In this document: positions 44,124-54,089 of the stretch, piece after piece
Layout of the letters: every line of letters begins with the position of its first letter
Numbering within the stretch: the stretch's first letter is position 1
Notes under the pieces: model-generated
Seen by the model: the letters and a program-made list of their open reading frames with translations, nothing else
Database searches by the model: none
Told to the model about the DNA's origin: nothing
Origin: Acidobacteria bacterium AB60
Lineage (GTDB): Bacteria; Acidobacteriota; Terriglobia; Terriglobales; Acidobacteriaceae
Direction: 5' to 3'
NCBI GenBank assembly: GCA_008682415.1
Contig: VANK01000005.1
Coordinates: 62,001-126,000, forward strand
Length of the DNA stretch: 64,000 bases
Made by a program: the position numbers and the translations under genes

Positions 44124-44987
44124 TCAGGCGGCGGCGCTGGGCGTGAGGGCCAGGTTGGCCCAGATGCGGAGGGTGGGGTCGGCCTGGTTGATGGTGTAGA
44201 AGTGCAGGCCGGGAGCGCCGCCCTTGAGCAGTGTTTCGCAAAGACGCGTGACAACGCTGAGGCCGAAGTCCTGGAGGGCGGGCTTGTCGTCCTGGAGTTC
44301 TTCCAGGCGCAGCTTGATCCAGCGCGGCAGATCGGCGCCGCAGCCAGAGCAGAAGCGCACGATGTTGGCGAGGCCGGTGATGGGCATGATGCCGGGCGTG
44401 ATGGGAATGGTGATGTTGGCGCGGGCGCAGCGCTCCATGAAATCGAAGTAGCTGGCTGCGTTGTAGAAGAGCTGGGTGATGGCGCCGTCGGCGCCGCAGT
44501 CGACCTTGCGGCGGAAGTTGTCGAAGTCAGCGCCAGGGTTGGCGGCCTGGGGATGCATCTCGGGGTAGGCGGCGACTTCAATGTGGAACCAGTCGCCGTG
44601 CTGCTCGCGGATGAAGCAGACGAGTTCGTTGGCATAGCGGAACTCGCCGGGGGCGGCGGAGGTGTAGGCGGTGGCAGGCAGGTCGCCGCGCAGGGCGACG
44701 ATGCGGCGGACGCCGGCGGCGCGGTATTTCTCCAGAAGCGCAGCGATCTTTTCGCGGGTCGACCCGATGCAGGTGAGGTGCGGCGCGACGGGAATGCCGG
44801 TCTGATTCACCACGGTGAGGAGGGTCTCGTAGGTGCCGTCCTGGTCGGAGCCGCCGGCGCCATGGGTGACGGAGAAGTATTCGGGACGGGCGGCGGCGAG
44901 CTGGGTGAGGACGTGGGGAAGCCTGGCCGCGGCTTCGGGCGTGCGCGGGGGGAAGAGTTCGAAGGAGAATCGGAAGGGGGAATCCAT
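44124..44987 (-). CDS. metF: 5,10-methylenetetrahydrofolate reductase
   Basis: FAD/NAD(P)H-dependent reduction of methylene-THF to methyl-THF, the methyl donor for homocysteine remethylation. A 287-residue single-domain bacterial form: FSFELFPPRTPEAAARL at the N-terminus, YFSVTHGAGGSDQDGT, HLTCIGSTREKI, IVALRGDLPA (FAD site), FHIEVAAYPEMHPQA, KVDCGADGAITQLFYN and ITPGIMPIT. It lies downstream of ahcY on the same strand, with 123 bp between that contain a type C hairpin, so the pair forms a methyl-cycle unit. The divergent ArsR-methyltransferase gene beyond ahcY may regulate both. Confidence 0.95.
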   Translation of the reverse strand: MDSPFRFSFELFPPRTPEAAARLPHVLTQLAAARPEYFSVTHGAGGSDQDGTYETLLTVVNQTGIPVAPHLTCIGSTREKIAALLEKYRAAGVRRIVALRGDLPATAYTSAAPGEFRYANELVCFIREQHGDWFHIEVAAYPEMHPQAANPGADFDNFRRKVDCGADGAITQLFYNAASYFDFMERCARANITIPITPGIMPITGLANIVRFCSGCGADLPRWIKLRLEELQDDKPALQDFGLSVVTRLCETLLKGGAPGLHFYTINQADPTLRIWANLALTPSAAA

Positions 44988-45019
44988 AAGAAACTCGAGT
45001 GAAACCGGATCTAGCTTTT

Positions 45020-45066
45020 GTGGTTTCCCACCCTGTCGCCAGAAAAAAGGCGACAGGATGGGGCAC
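45020..45066. repeat. type C hairpin between ahcY and metF
   Basis: GTGG-TTT-CCCACCCTGTCGCC, loop AGAAAAAA, GGCGACAGGATGGG-GCAC. It has the same design, loop type and conserved C/A mismatch as the type B hairpins, but a different stem sequence with both arms changed. Being between two co-directional genes it could affect read-through into metF. Confidence 0.8.
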
Positions 45067-45110
45067 GGATCATTCAGTCGGGTTCAGAATTCCTGACCCG
45101 TGACTCGCAA

Positions 45111-46538
<1,428 letters not shown>

Positions 46539-46599
46539 GAGGATCTCCTTGGAACTCTTGAACGCTTGGATGCAGTCGGCGGGTGAACAGTTATCGACG

Positions 46600-46617
46600 C
46601 ATCGTGATATCTTGATG
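46600..46617. promoter_or_regulatory. candidate operator between ahcY and ArsR-methyltransferase gene
   Basis: CATCGTGATATCTTGATG is an imperfect palindrome, CATC-NN-GATATC-NN-GATG, centred in the divergent spacer 27 bp before the ArsR-fusion start. Dyads of this size are typical of ArsR-family operators. The link to regulation by this protein is inference. Confidence 0.5.
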
Positions 46618-46643
46618 TATATCAGAACCAGAGTCTCTCGTCT

Positions 46644-47567
46644 ATGGCGTCGATTGTGAAAATCCTGCGGGCAGCGGCGGAGCCGAATCGGCTGCGGATC
46701 TTGTTGCTTTTAAAGGCTGAGGAGCTGTCGGTGGCGGAGCTGCAGGAGATTTTGACGATGGGGCAGAGCACGATCTCGACGCATCTGTCGCAGCTGAAGC
46801 AGGCCGGATTGGTGGAGGACCGGCGGACGGGGAAGAACAACCTATATCGGCTGCGGACGGACGCCGGGGATTTTGTGAGCGGGGTGCTGGCCCGGGCGGA
46901 GGCAGAGACGGCAGAGGCTGCGGGGGACCTGGCGGCGATGCGGCGAGTGTTGAAGAAGCGGCAGGACCGGATGCGCAGCTTTTTCGACTCGATGGCGGGG
47001 CGGCTTGGGAAGGACTACGTTCCCGGGAAGAGCTGGAGGAGCCTGGCGGAGGCACTGTTGCGGTTGATGCCGCCGGTAGTGATGGCCGACCTGGGGGCGG
47101 GGGACGGCAGCTTTTCCCTGCTGCTGGCGCGGCGCGCGGAGCGGGTGATCGCGGTGGACTCGAGCGACAAGATGCTGGCGGTGGGGCGGGAGCTGGCGGC
47201 GCGGCACGAGGTGGAGAACATCGAGTTTCGGGCGGGAGATATGGAAGAGCTGCCGGTGGATTCGGGGACGGTGGATGTGGCGTTCTTCTCGCAGTCGCTG
47301 CATCACGCGCTGCATCCGGCGCGGGCGCTCGAGGAGGCGGGGCGGATCCTGAAGCCAGGGGGGCGGCTGGTGATCCTGGACCTGGCGAAGCATCGCTTCG
47401 AAGAGGCGCGCGAGCTGTACGCGGACGAGTGGCTGGGTTTCGCGGAGGCGGAGTTGGAGGGGATGCTGGAGAAGGCGGGGTTTGCGGAGGTCGAGGTGGG
47501 CGTGGTGGACCGCGACGCCGAGGCGCCGCAGTTCCAGACGCTGCTGGGGACGGCGACGAAGGCCTGA
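46644..47567 (+). CDS. ArsR-family HTH regulator fused to a SAM-dependent methyltransferase domain
   Basis: A 307-residue two-domain protein. Residues 1-85 are a winged helix of ArsR type ([53 protein letters not shown]), without the usual metal-binding Cys pair. Residues about 120-300 are a class I methyltransferase fold ([69 protein letters not shown]). Such fusions may sense SAM or SAH with the second domain. Position opposite ahcY-metF supports a role as methyl-cycle regulator, analogous to the ArsR-type SAH-responsive regulator SahR; the function here is inferred. Confidence 0.88.
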   Translation: MASIVKILRAAAEPNRLRILLLLKAEELSVAELQEILTMGQSTISTHLSQLKQAGLVEDRRTGKNNLYRLRTDAGDFVSGVLARAEAETAEAAGDLAAMRRVLKKRQDRMRSFFDSMAGRLGKDYVPGKSWRSLAEALLRLMPPVVMADLGAGDGSFSLLLARRAERVIAVDSSDKMLAVGRELAARHEVENIEFRAGDMEELPVDSGTVDVAFFSQSLHHALHPARALEEAGRILKPGGRLVILDLAKHRFEEARELYADEWLGFAEAELEGMLEKAGFAEVEVGVVDRDAEAPQFQTLLGTATKA

Positions 47568-47597
47568 CGCCGCTGGCTAGATTCGTGATCCTGTAAC

Positions 47598-47969
47598 ATG
47601 GCATCCAACACAGCCGTGAAAAAGACATTGGAGACCGCGAAGGATAGCGCGCACAAAGCCGTGACGCTGACGGACGAAACGCGTACCGCTGTGCTGAAGG
47701 CGCTGGCGGATCCGCGGCGGTTTGAGCTGCTGGAGCGGATCGCACGGCACAACTGTCCGCTGGGGTGCTCTGAGGCGCTGGCGGAGATGCCGATCTCGGC
47801 GGCCACGCTCTCGCACCACATCAAGGAGCTGGAGTCGGCAGGATTGATCGAGGTACGGCGCGAGGGCAAGTATGCCTTCCTGTCGCTGCAGCGTGGAGTG
47901 CTGGAGGCGCTGGCCGCGACGCTGTGTCTGCTGGGGACACCGGGGTGTCAGCCGCCGCCGGATGAATGA
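47598..47969 (+). CDS. ArsR-family transcriptional regulator
   Basis: A 123-residue winged-helix protein: TRTAVLKALADPRRFELLERIARH, SEALAEMPISAATLSHHIKELESAGLIEVRREGKYAFLSL (recognition helix around SAATLSHHIKEL). It has Cys residues in NCPLGCSEAL and a C-terminal TLCLLGTPGCQPPP, possibly a metal- or thiol-sensing set, but not the classic ELCVCDL motif. A polar 30-residue N-terminal extension precedes the HTH. It lies 30 bp after the ArsR-methyltransferase gene on the same strand, so the two may be co-transcribed. The large tandem array follows. Confidence 0.85.
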   Translation: MASNTAVKKTLETAKDSAHKAVTLTDETRTAVLKALADPRRFELLERIARHNCPLGCSEALAEMPISAATLSHHIKELESAGLIEVRREGKYAFLSLQRGVLEALAATLCLLGTPGCQPPPDE

Positions 47970-47980
47970 GTCTGGCAATC

Positions 47981-49322
47981 GAAAAAGCAAACGCAAGAAC
48001 AACTGCAGATCCCTTCCCTTCGCTGTGCTCAGGGTCCGGGATGACACCTCTTTGGAGGAGCGGACTTTGGTGACAGGAGAGGAATTTTCAGGGCCGATGC
48101 CTTCGCTGCGCTACGGGATGACACGCGACTGGGAGGGCGAAGGTTCGTGCTGTCCCGCCCTTGCGACAGAAAAAAATCGCAAGGACGGGGCACGGAGCTG
48201 TGGTTAGAAAAAGCAAAAGCAAGAACAACTGCAGATCCCTCCCCCTTCGCTGTGCTCAGGGTCCGGGATGACACCTCTTTGGAGGAGCGGACTTTGGTGA
48301 TAGGAGAGGAATTTTCAGGGCTGATCCCTTCGCTGCGCTACGGGATGACACGCGACGGGAGAGCGAAGGTTCGTGCTGTCCCGCCCTTGCGACAGAAAAA
48401 AATCGCAAGGACGGGGCACGGAGCTGTGGTTTGAAAAAGCAAAAGCAAGAACAACTGCAGATCCCTCCCCCTTCGCTGTGCTCAGGGTCCGGGATGACAC
48501 CTCGTTGGAGGAGCGGACTTTGGTGATAGGAGAGGAATTTTCAGGGCCGATGCCTTCGCTGCGCTACGGGATGACACGCGACTGGGAGAGCGAAGGTTCG
48601 TGCTCTCCCGCCCTTGCGACAGAAGAAAATCGCAAGGACGGGGCACGGAGCTGTGGTTAGAAAAAGCAACGGCAAGAACAACTGCAGATCCCTCCCCCTT
48701 CGCTGTGCTCAGGGTCCGGGATGACACCTCGTTGGAGGAGCGGACTTTGGTGACAGGAGAGGAATTTTCAGGGCTGATGCCTTCGCTGCGCTACGGGATG
48801 ACACGCGACTGGGAGAGCGAAGGTTCGTGCTCTCCCGCCCTTGCGACAGAAACAAATCGCAAGGACGGGGCACGGGAACTGTAGTTAGAAAAAGCAAAAG
48901 CAAGAACAACTGCAGATCCCTCCCCCTTCGCTGTGCTCAGGGTCCGGGATGACACCTCTTTGGAGGAGCGGACTTTGGTGATAGGAGAGGAATTTTCAGG
49001 GCTGATCCCTCCGCTGCGCTGCGGGATGACACGCGAGTGGGAGAGCGAAGGTTCGTGCTATCCCGCCCTTGCGACAGAAAAAAATCGCAAGGACGGGGCA
49101 CGGGAACTGTAGTTAGAAAAAGCAACGGCAAGAACAACTGCAGATCCCTTCCCCTTCGCTGTGCTCAGGGTCCGGGATGACACCTCTTTGGAGGAGCGAA
49201 CTTTGGTGACAGGAGAGGAATTTTCAGGGCCGATGCCTTCGCTGCGCTACGGGATGACACGCGAGTGGGGGAGCGAAGGTTCGCGGTGTCCTACCCTTGC
49301 CCGGAGTGCGAGATGACACTTC
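47981..49322. repeat. tandem array of about six 226-228-bp composite hairpin units
   Basis: Each unit contains AAGCAAGAACAACTGCAGATCCC, CAGGGTCCGGGATGACACCTC, TTTGGAGGAGCGGACTTTGGTG, GGAGAGGAATTTTCAGGG, CGCTGCGCTACGGGATGACA and a type B hairpin. The hairpins lie at 48147-48193, 48373-48419, 48600-48646, 48827-48873 and 49055-49101; a sixth (about 49280) is degenerate. Unit sequences differ by only a few bases. Open frames of 60-95 codons repeat with the unit on both strands and are not genes. It fills the gap between arsR and the SDR gene. Confidence 0.9.
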
Positions 49323-49435
49323 GTTGCTCCTTAAAAAAGCTGAGGAGATCGTGAATCCAATTCCGGCTCCGCTAATCAATTCGATAGTTGTCGAAACGTC
49401 GAACTGAAGACGCTTCGAGACGGGAGATAAGCAGC

Positions 49436-50185
49436 ATGGCGAATTTGACTGGAAAAGTGGCGCTGGTGACCGGCGCATCGAAGGGCATTGGCGCGGGGAT
49501 TGCGAAGGAACTGGCGGCGCGCGGCGCGGCGGTGGCGGTGAACTACTCCGGCAGCAAGGCGGGAGCCGAGAAGGTGGTTGCGGAGATCAAGGCCGCGGGA
49601 GGCAAGGCGATCGCGGTGCAGGCGAGCGTGGCCGACCCCGACGCGGTGGGCGCCCTGGTGAAGACGGTGGTGAAGGAGCTGGGCCCGATCGACATTCTGG
49701 TGAACAACGCCGGTATTTACGAGGTGGGGCCGCTGGAGCAGATCACGCCGGAGCACTACCGGAGGATCTTCGATGTGAATGTGCTGGGCCTGCTGCTGAC
49801 GACCAAGGAGGCTGTGGCGCACTTCAATCCTAACGGCGGAAGCATTGTGAATATCAGCTCGGTGGTGGTGGACGGCGTGCCGGGACTGACGGTGTACAGC
49901 GCGACCAAGGGCGCGGTGGACACGATCACGACATCGCTGGCCAAGGAGCTGGGACCGAAGAAGATCCGGGTCAATTCGTTGAATCCGGGCATGATTGAGA
50001 CCGAAGGGGCGCATGCGGCCGGGTTCATCGGCAGCGACTTCCAGAAGGCCGCAGAGGCGCGGACGCCGCTGGGCCGCATCGGACAGCCGCAGGACGTCGC
50101 AACTGCAGCCGCATTCCTTGCATCCGATGATTCAGGCTGGGTTAACGGCCAGGCCATCTTCGCCTCCGGCGGATTCACTCTCTGA
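49436..50185 (+). CDS. short-chain dehydrogenase/reductase (SDR)
   Basis: A 249-residue classical SDR: TGASKGIGAGIAKEL (cofactor glycine motif), NNAGIYEVGPL, INISSVVVDGVPG-type serine region (SIVNISSVVV), YSATKGAV (catalytic Tyr and Lys), then VNSLNPGMIETEGAH and a C-terminal SDDSGWVNGQAIFASGGFT. It resembles 3-oxoacyl-ACP reductase-like and glucose dehydrogenase-like members; the substrate cannot be told. A GGGAG site precedes the ATG. The spacer upstream joins the end of the tandem array. Confidence 0.9.
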   Translation: MANLTGKVALVTGASKGIGAGIAKELAARGAAVAVNYSGSKAGAEKVVAEIKAAGGKAIAVQASVADPDAVGALVKTVVKELGPIDILVNNAGIYEVGPLEQITPEHYRRIFDVNVLGLLLTTKEAVAHFNPNGGSIVNISSVVVDGVPGLTVYSATKGAVDTITTSLAKELGPKKIRVNSLNPGMIETEGAHAAGFIGSDFQKAAEARTPLGRIGQPQDVATAAAFLASDDSGWVNGQAIFASGGFTL

Positions 50186-50269
50186 GCAAGTGCCGCGCCC
50201 GGGTCACCGCAGATTGCAAAAGCGAGGGACCCGGGTGGACATTCCCATTTCAATTGAGGAGTTTGACTT

Positions 50270-50482
50270 ATGGTGCACCCCATCATTCCATCTCTCGCAG
50301 TGGCCGCCATCGGACTGATCGGCGCGCGGCTGGGGGATTCCCTTCGCCGCCCGAGCTTTGTGAGCCAATGCAAGAAGACCACGAGCCGGGTGGTGTGGAA
50401 CTACGCCTCTCAGGCTCACACCGCAGTCATCGCCAAGCCGCGCAGCGCGGCCAAGCGCGTGTTCTCCAGCTCGCCGCGATAG
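50270..50482 (+). CDS. small hypothetical protein
   Basis: A 70-residue open frame with a good ribosome site (GAGGAG, 8 bp before the ATG). The N-terminus is hydrophobic (IIPSLAVAAIGLIGARLG), the rest basic and Ser/Arg-rich. No family recognised. Its last 67 bp overlap the antisense end of the radical-SAM remnant. It may be a real small membrane protein or a chance frame. Confidence 0.4.
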   Translation: MVHPIIPSLAVAAIGLIGARLGDSLRRPSFVSQCKKTTSRVVWNYASQAHTAVIAKPRSAAKRVFSSSPR

Positions 50483-50805
50483 AACAGATTAAAAGTGTCG
50501 AAGGGAATGAGGCGTTTGCCGTCGGGGTGCGCAATGTGGATACAGCTCTTTTTCACGCTGCGCACATCGAAGGCTTCGGCGTCGATAAATTGAACGATCA
50601 GGACGCGGAATAGATTCTTATAGCCCAGGTCTTTGGGGATAAGCACCTTGGGCAAACAGCACAAGAGCTCCTTCAGCGTAGACGCCTGCGACGCGGGCGA
50701 ATGATTCGTGGCAAACAGCTTGAACAAGTGATCGCGCAGGCCGGATTCCTGCTCGTAGACGATGGTGTTGCGTGCGCCGTCGATGAGGACCTGCGGGTCC
50801 ATCAT
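50416..50805 (-). pseudogene. C-terminal fragment of a radical-SAM protein
   Basis: A 129-codon frame whose protein (TIVYEQESGLRDHLFKLFATN, LLCCLPKVLIPKDLGYKNLFRVLI, FDVRSVKKSCIHIAHPDGKRLIPFDTFNLFYR) looks like the C-terminal region of a radical-SAM family often placed next to lgt. The CxxxCxxC cluster domain that should precede it is absent. It begins with an ATGA overlap on the Lgt fragment. I infer that a deletion removed the end of lgt and most of this gene. Recognition of the family is from memory of its VKKSC.HI..PDG..IPFDT.NLFYR end. Confidence 0.5.
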
Positions 50806-51131
50806 GCCGGTGAGCGGCACGGTTTTTCGACGGCGAGCCAGCCGCCGAGCAGGCCGCCGACGATGGTCTTGCCACCCGGGGAGAAGACGAGGGCGAGCAG
50901 ATGTCCGGATTGCCATGCGGTGCGCAAGGTGGGCCATTGCTCGGCGAGGCCCAGGACGCGGCTGCCCAAAAGTGCGCCGACGGCGGCGGCGGCGAGCACC
51001 GTCCAGCGCTGCGGCTCGGCGATGACATCGCCACGGCGGGCGCGGACACGCCGGAAGGCGGCGTATCCGGCAGCGTAGGCGAGCGTCTCAAAGACCGGAT
51101 GCCAAACCGGGTGAGAGCCGAGGGGGAGCAT
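50802..51131 (-). pseudogene. truncated prolipoprotein diacylglyceryl transferase (N-terminal fragment)
   Basis: A 109-codon frame with MLPLGSHPVWHPVFETLAYAAGYAAF at the start and ALVFSPGGKTIVGGLLGGWLAVEK at the end, matching the first part of Lgt up to the GG.LGG..G conserved loop. It then runs into CRSPA and a stop. Lgt needs about 260 residues, including the catalytic Arg region, so this is not functional. It joins the radical-SAM remnant out of frame. Confidence 0.55.
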
Positions 51132-51195
51132 GGCGGAAGTATAGCCGTCGCCCAAGGGGGCGAAGGGATTGACCGCAGTGAGCAGGCGAGCGCAC

Positions 51196-51381
51196 TCAGG
51201 CGACGTGGCGCGGCTTGTGGTGGAGGCGATCGCGGCGCGGCGCGAAGCGGGGCCAGCTGGAATTCGCAGCGGGACCGGCAAATGGCGGCTTCCCCGCCAA
51301 CATCCGTATCACCCAGAGAGCACAGCCGCACGCCAGTGCGAGCACGAAGAACACAACCAGGCCGAGGAGAAGGCCATCCAT
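51196..51381 (-). CDS. small single-span membrane protein
   Basis: A 61-residue protein with a strong ribosome site (GGAAGGGAGG upstream of the ATG) and a clear transmembrane helix (LLLGLVVFFVLALACGCALWVIRML), followed by a basic tail. No family known. It lies between ada and the Lgt fragment on the same strand. Confidence 0.55.
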   Translation of the reverse strand: MDGLLLGLVVFFVLALACGCALWVIRMLAGKPPFAGPAANSSWPRFAPRRDRLHHKPRHVA

Positions 51382-51487
51382 GGCGCGCCTCCCTTCCGAG
51401 CAACCGCCCAGCGCTTTGAGGATACTGCGAAACGCGACAGCAGGGTTGGAAATTCGGGGCCGGGCGAGGGGCGCGGGCGACCGGCGG

Positions 51488-52588
51488 TTAGCCCACGTCC
51501 CGCTCGGCTTCCAGGAGCTGGCGTTTGCGCTCAACGCCCCAGCGATAGCCGGTGAGCGAACCGGCGGCGCCAACCACCCGATGGCAGGGTACCAGCACGG
51601 CAACGCGATTGGTGGCGCAGGCGCGGGCGACGGCACGAGTGGCGTTGGGCTCGCCCAGTTCGCGGGCAAGCTGGCTGTAGCTCCGGGTTTCTCCGCGGGG
51701 GATGTGACGCAGGGCCTGCCAGACACGGAGCTGAAAGACGGTTCCGCGCAGGTCGAGGGCGCCGTCGAGTTTGCGGCTGTGGGCGAGGTCTGACCCCTCG
51801 CGCACGCTCTGGAGGGCGGCATCGACGTAACCGGCGAGGGAGGTGTCGGCGTGCAGCTCTGCCTCCGGGAACTCGTCGCGCAGCGAAGAGACGGCCTGGC
51901 GTTCGTCGGCCGCGAGGGAGAGCCAGCAGATGCCGCGGGAGGTGGCGCCGACGATCATCCAGCCAAAGGGAGAGGGTGCGGCCGCATAGCCGATCCGTTC
52001 GCCGCGGCCGCCCGAGGCAAAGCGCGCCGGCGTCATGCCGAGTTGGGCCCCCTCGTAGGCACGGCTGGAGGAGTTGAATCCGGCGTTGTAGATGGCGTCG
52101 GTGACGGAGCTTCCTGTTTTGAGTGCGCTGCGCAGGCCGGCGGCACGCAGGGCGCGCTGATACTGCAGCGGGCTGGCGCCCATGGCCTGCTTGAAGAGGC
52201 GCTGCACGGTAAACGGGCTCAGGCCGGTGACGCGCGCCAGTTCGGCAAGGGGCACGGTGCGGTCGGCGTGGGCTTCAAGATAGGCGCGCGCGCGGGCCAT
52301 GAGGTCGGTGGATGGCCGGGTGGGCTTGCAGCGCTGGCAGGGACGGAAACCGGCGGCCGCGGCTTCAGCCGTGGTGGCGAAGAAGCGCACGTTCTGACGC
52401 AGGGGGCGTCGGCTGCGGCAGTCGGGACGGCAGAAGACGCCGGTGGTGAGGACTGCGTAGAAGAAGGGGGCGCCGGCTTGCCGCGCGACGAGTTGTTCCC
52501 AGGCGCGGTCGGGATCGATGGGGGCCGGCGGCTTGGGCGACGTTTTCATCGGTTCTGCGTAGGGGGCGAGTTGAGCTGTGGCGTTCAT
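51488..52588 (-). CDS. ada: Ada bifunctional DNA repair protein / transcriptional regulator
   Basis: A 366-residue adaptive-response protein. The N-terminal methyl-phosphotriester domain has the zinc cysteines in VFCRPDCRSR and FRPCQRCKP (Cys53, 57, 84, 87). An AraC-type HTH follows (LAELARVTGLSPFTVQRLFKQ, residues about 115-195). The C-terminal O6-alkylguanine transferase domain has the acceptor Cys335 in VLVPCHRVVG and the upstream YSQLARELGEPNATRAVA segment. All three parts are intact. It repairs alkylated DNA and after self-methylation activates repair genes. The start at 52588 lacks a strong ribosome site; Met14 is an alternative. Confidence 0.95.
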   Translation of the reverse strand: MNATAQLAPYAEPMKTSPKPPAPIDPDRAWEQLVARQAGAPFFYAVLTTGVFCRPDCRSRRPLRQNVRFFATTAEAAAAGFRPCQRCKPTRPSTDLMARARAYLEAHADRTVPLAELARVTGLSPFTVQRLFKQAMGASPLQYQRALRAAGLRSALKTGSSVTDAIYNAGFNSSSRAYEGAQLGMTPARFASGGRGERIGYAAAPSPFGWMIVGATSRGICWLSLAADERQAVSSLRDEFPEAELHADTSLAGYVDAALQSVREGSDLAHSRKLDGALDLRGTVFQLRVWQALRHIPRGETRSYSQLARELGEPNATRAVARACATNRVAVLVPCHRVVGAAGSLTGYRWGVERKRQLLEAERDVG

Positions 52589-52685
52589 GATCCGATTGTG
52601 TCGATTTCAGCGATCGGCCACACTCCGGATCTTGCGAGCAATTCCATTTTGGGCGCCCGGGCGGTGGGGCAGTTGAAGGATGAGT

Positions 52686-53429
52686 CTACTGTGCCCCTCG
52701 TTGCAACAAGACGGCCTCGGCACGGGCGAGATCTTCTTCCGTGTCGACGCCGATGGTGTCGTGGGGGGCGGCGGCGACGTAGATGTCGATGCCATTTTCG
52801 AGAAGGCGCAACTGTTCGAGCCGTTCCACCTGCTCGAGGCGGCCGGTGGGCAGGGAGGCAAAGCGCTCCAGCGCCTGCCTGCGATAGGCATAGATGCCCA
52901 GGTGCTTCCGGTATCCCTGGAAGCCGGCGCCGTCGCGATCAAAGGGGATGCGAGCGCGCGAGAAGTAGAGGGCCTTGCCGTCATTGGCCGTCACCACCTT
53001 GACCGCGTTGGGATTGGCGATCTCCTCGGCCGGGCAGGGTACGGCGAGGGTAGCCACCTGAACCTCGGGCCGGTCGAAGAGGGCGAGGAGCGGGGGGAAG
53101 AACTCCGGTGTGAGCGTGGGTTCGTCGCCCTGGATGTTCACGAGGATATCGGCCGCGAGGGTGGCGGCGACTTCGCGCACGCGGTCGGAGCCGCTGGCGC
53201 AGGCCGGGGAGGTCATGACGGCGGGAATGCCGCGAGTTTGGCAGGTGGCGGCGACTTCTTCGGAGTCGGTCGCGATCAGGACGGGATCCATGAGGCCGCT
53301 GTCGCGGGCTGCGCTCCAAACCCATTCCAGCATGGGGCGGCCCGCGATGAGGCGCAAGACCTTGCGGCTCAGGCGGGTAGAGCCGAGGCGGGCGGGGATG
53401 ACGCCAGCGATGCGGGGGGGATTGGGCAC
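52686..53429 (-). CDS. kdsB: 3-deoxy-manno-octulosonate cytidylyltransferase
   Basis: Activates KDO with CTP for lipopolysaccharide core synthesis. The 247-residue protein has VIPARLGSTRLSRKVL (nucleotide loop), VLIATDSEEV, TSPACASGSDRVREVA, NIQGDEPTL, ALYFSRARIPFD, HLGIYAYRRQAL and IGVDTEEDLARAEAVL. It starts at a GTG. It shows that the host makes KDO-containing LPS, i.e. has an outer membrane. It is followed by ada on the same strand after 97 bp. Confidence 0.95.
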   Translation of the reverse strand: MPNPPRIAGVIPARLGSTRLSRKVLRLIAGRPMLEWVWSAARDSGLMDPVLIATDSEEVAATCQTRGIPAVMTSPACASGSDRVREVAATLAADILVNIQGDEPTLTPEFFPPLLALFDRPEVQVATLAVPCPAEEIANPNAVKVVTANDGKALYFSRARIPFDRDGAGFQGYRKHLGIYAYRRQALERFASLPTGRLEQVERLEQLRLLENGIDIYVAAAPHDTIGVDTEEDLARAEAVLLQRGAQ

Positions 53430-53612
53430 CCGTTCAGTGTAACGGGCAGGCGACTCCCGGCCCAGCTTTTGCGCGGGACCGGGTTATCAGGCATTTTTTT
53501 GGGGAAGCCGATGATCGCTGGGATGCGGCGTGCTCCTCGCCGGGTTGCCCCGGTCCGCAATTTTTTTGGGACGGCGAAAGAAGGGACGGGGGCTGATGGG
53601 GCTTTTGGGGGT

Positions 53613-53641
53613 TTGACCTCTCCCAGAGTCGCCCGTATCAT
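53613..53641 (+). promoter_or_regulatory. sigma-70-type promoter of tRNA-Met
   Basis: TTGACC at 53613-53618, a 17-bp spacer, then TATCAT at 53636-53641. A start site near 53649 would leave about 50 bp of leader before the tRNA at 53699. Spacing and match are good. Confidence 0.65.
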
Positions 53642-53698
53642 CAATACTTGGCGATGCTTGCCGCGGCCCTCCTCGGGCTGGCGCCTTCCTCTCCAAAC

Positions 53699-53775
53699 GG
53701 CGGAGTAGCTCAGATGGTTAGAGCGACGGATTCATAACCCGTAGGTCGACAGTTCGATCCTGTCCTCCGCCACCA
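53699..53775 (+). tRNA. tRNA-Met (CAT anticodon)
   Basis: 77 nt including an encoded CCA. Acceptor arms GGCGGAG and CTCCGCC pair fully, then A73 and CCA. The D arm AGCTCAGATGGTTAGAGC, anticodon loop TTCATAA with CAT, and T arm GACAGTTCGATCCTGTC are all present. The paired G1-C72 marks it as an elongator-type (or Ile2-type, if the C is lysidine-modified) tRNA rather than the initiator. An integrase remnant follows at once. Confidence 0.95.
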
Positions 53776-53851
53776 ACACACTGAAAAATTCGGATTATGC
53801 CAATTGCGATAACCCGGGGTTGCGGGACAGGTGTGTTAGCGGGGGCGGACC

Positions 53852-54050
53852 ATGAAGCGGCTCTACAGGATCTGCGGCTTCCGTGCGCATTGCCATCGGT
53901 TCCGACATAACTTGGCGACGGAGCTTCTAGCAAAGGGTGTGCCAGTGTCAGAAGTAGCGGCTATCTTGGGTAACAGCGCGGATGGTCGAGAAGGTGTATG
54001 CGCAGGTCGGGCAAGAAGCGCTTAATGCATCGGTGATGGCGACGTGGTAG
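53852..54050 (+). pseudogene. tyrosine recombinase (integrase) C-terminal remnant, frameshifted
   Basis: The frame from 53852 gives MKRLYRICGFRAHCHRFRHN then LATELLAKGVPVSEVAAILGNS, the box II region (H-x-x-R-H) of phage-type integrases. About 10 codons later the match moves to another frame, giving MVEKVYAQVGQEALNASVM with the catalytic Tyr, and stopping at 54050. Only the last 65 residues of a roughly 350-400-residue enzyme remain. Position 77 bp downstream of tRNA-Met indicates an old integration event. Confidence 0.7.
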
Positions 54051-54089
54051 CCCGAATTAGAATGGGACGGGCGCGATTCGCCCTAGCCG

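Noticed and set aside
43885..45066. Hairpins as ordinary intrinsic terminators
   Set aside because: They lack a T run after the 3' arm and end in GGGGCACGG; several occur in tandem away from gene ends. A dispersed structured repeat is the better description.
46539..46643. SAH or SAM riboswitch upstream of ahcY
   Set aside because: The leader is too short and none of the conserved riboswitch cores or pseudoknot arms could be found. A protein operator fits better.
47981..49322. Possible CRISPR array
   Set aside because: Repeats are 227 bp with no unique spacers of 25-40 bp and no cas genes are nearby. It is a tandem composite repeat.
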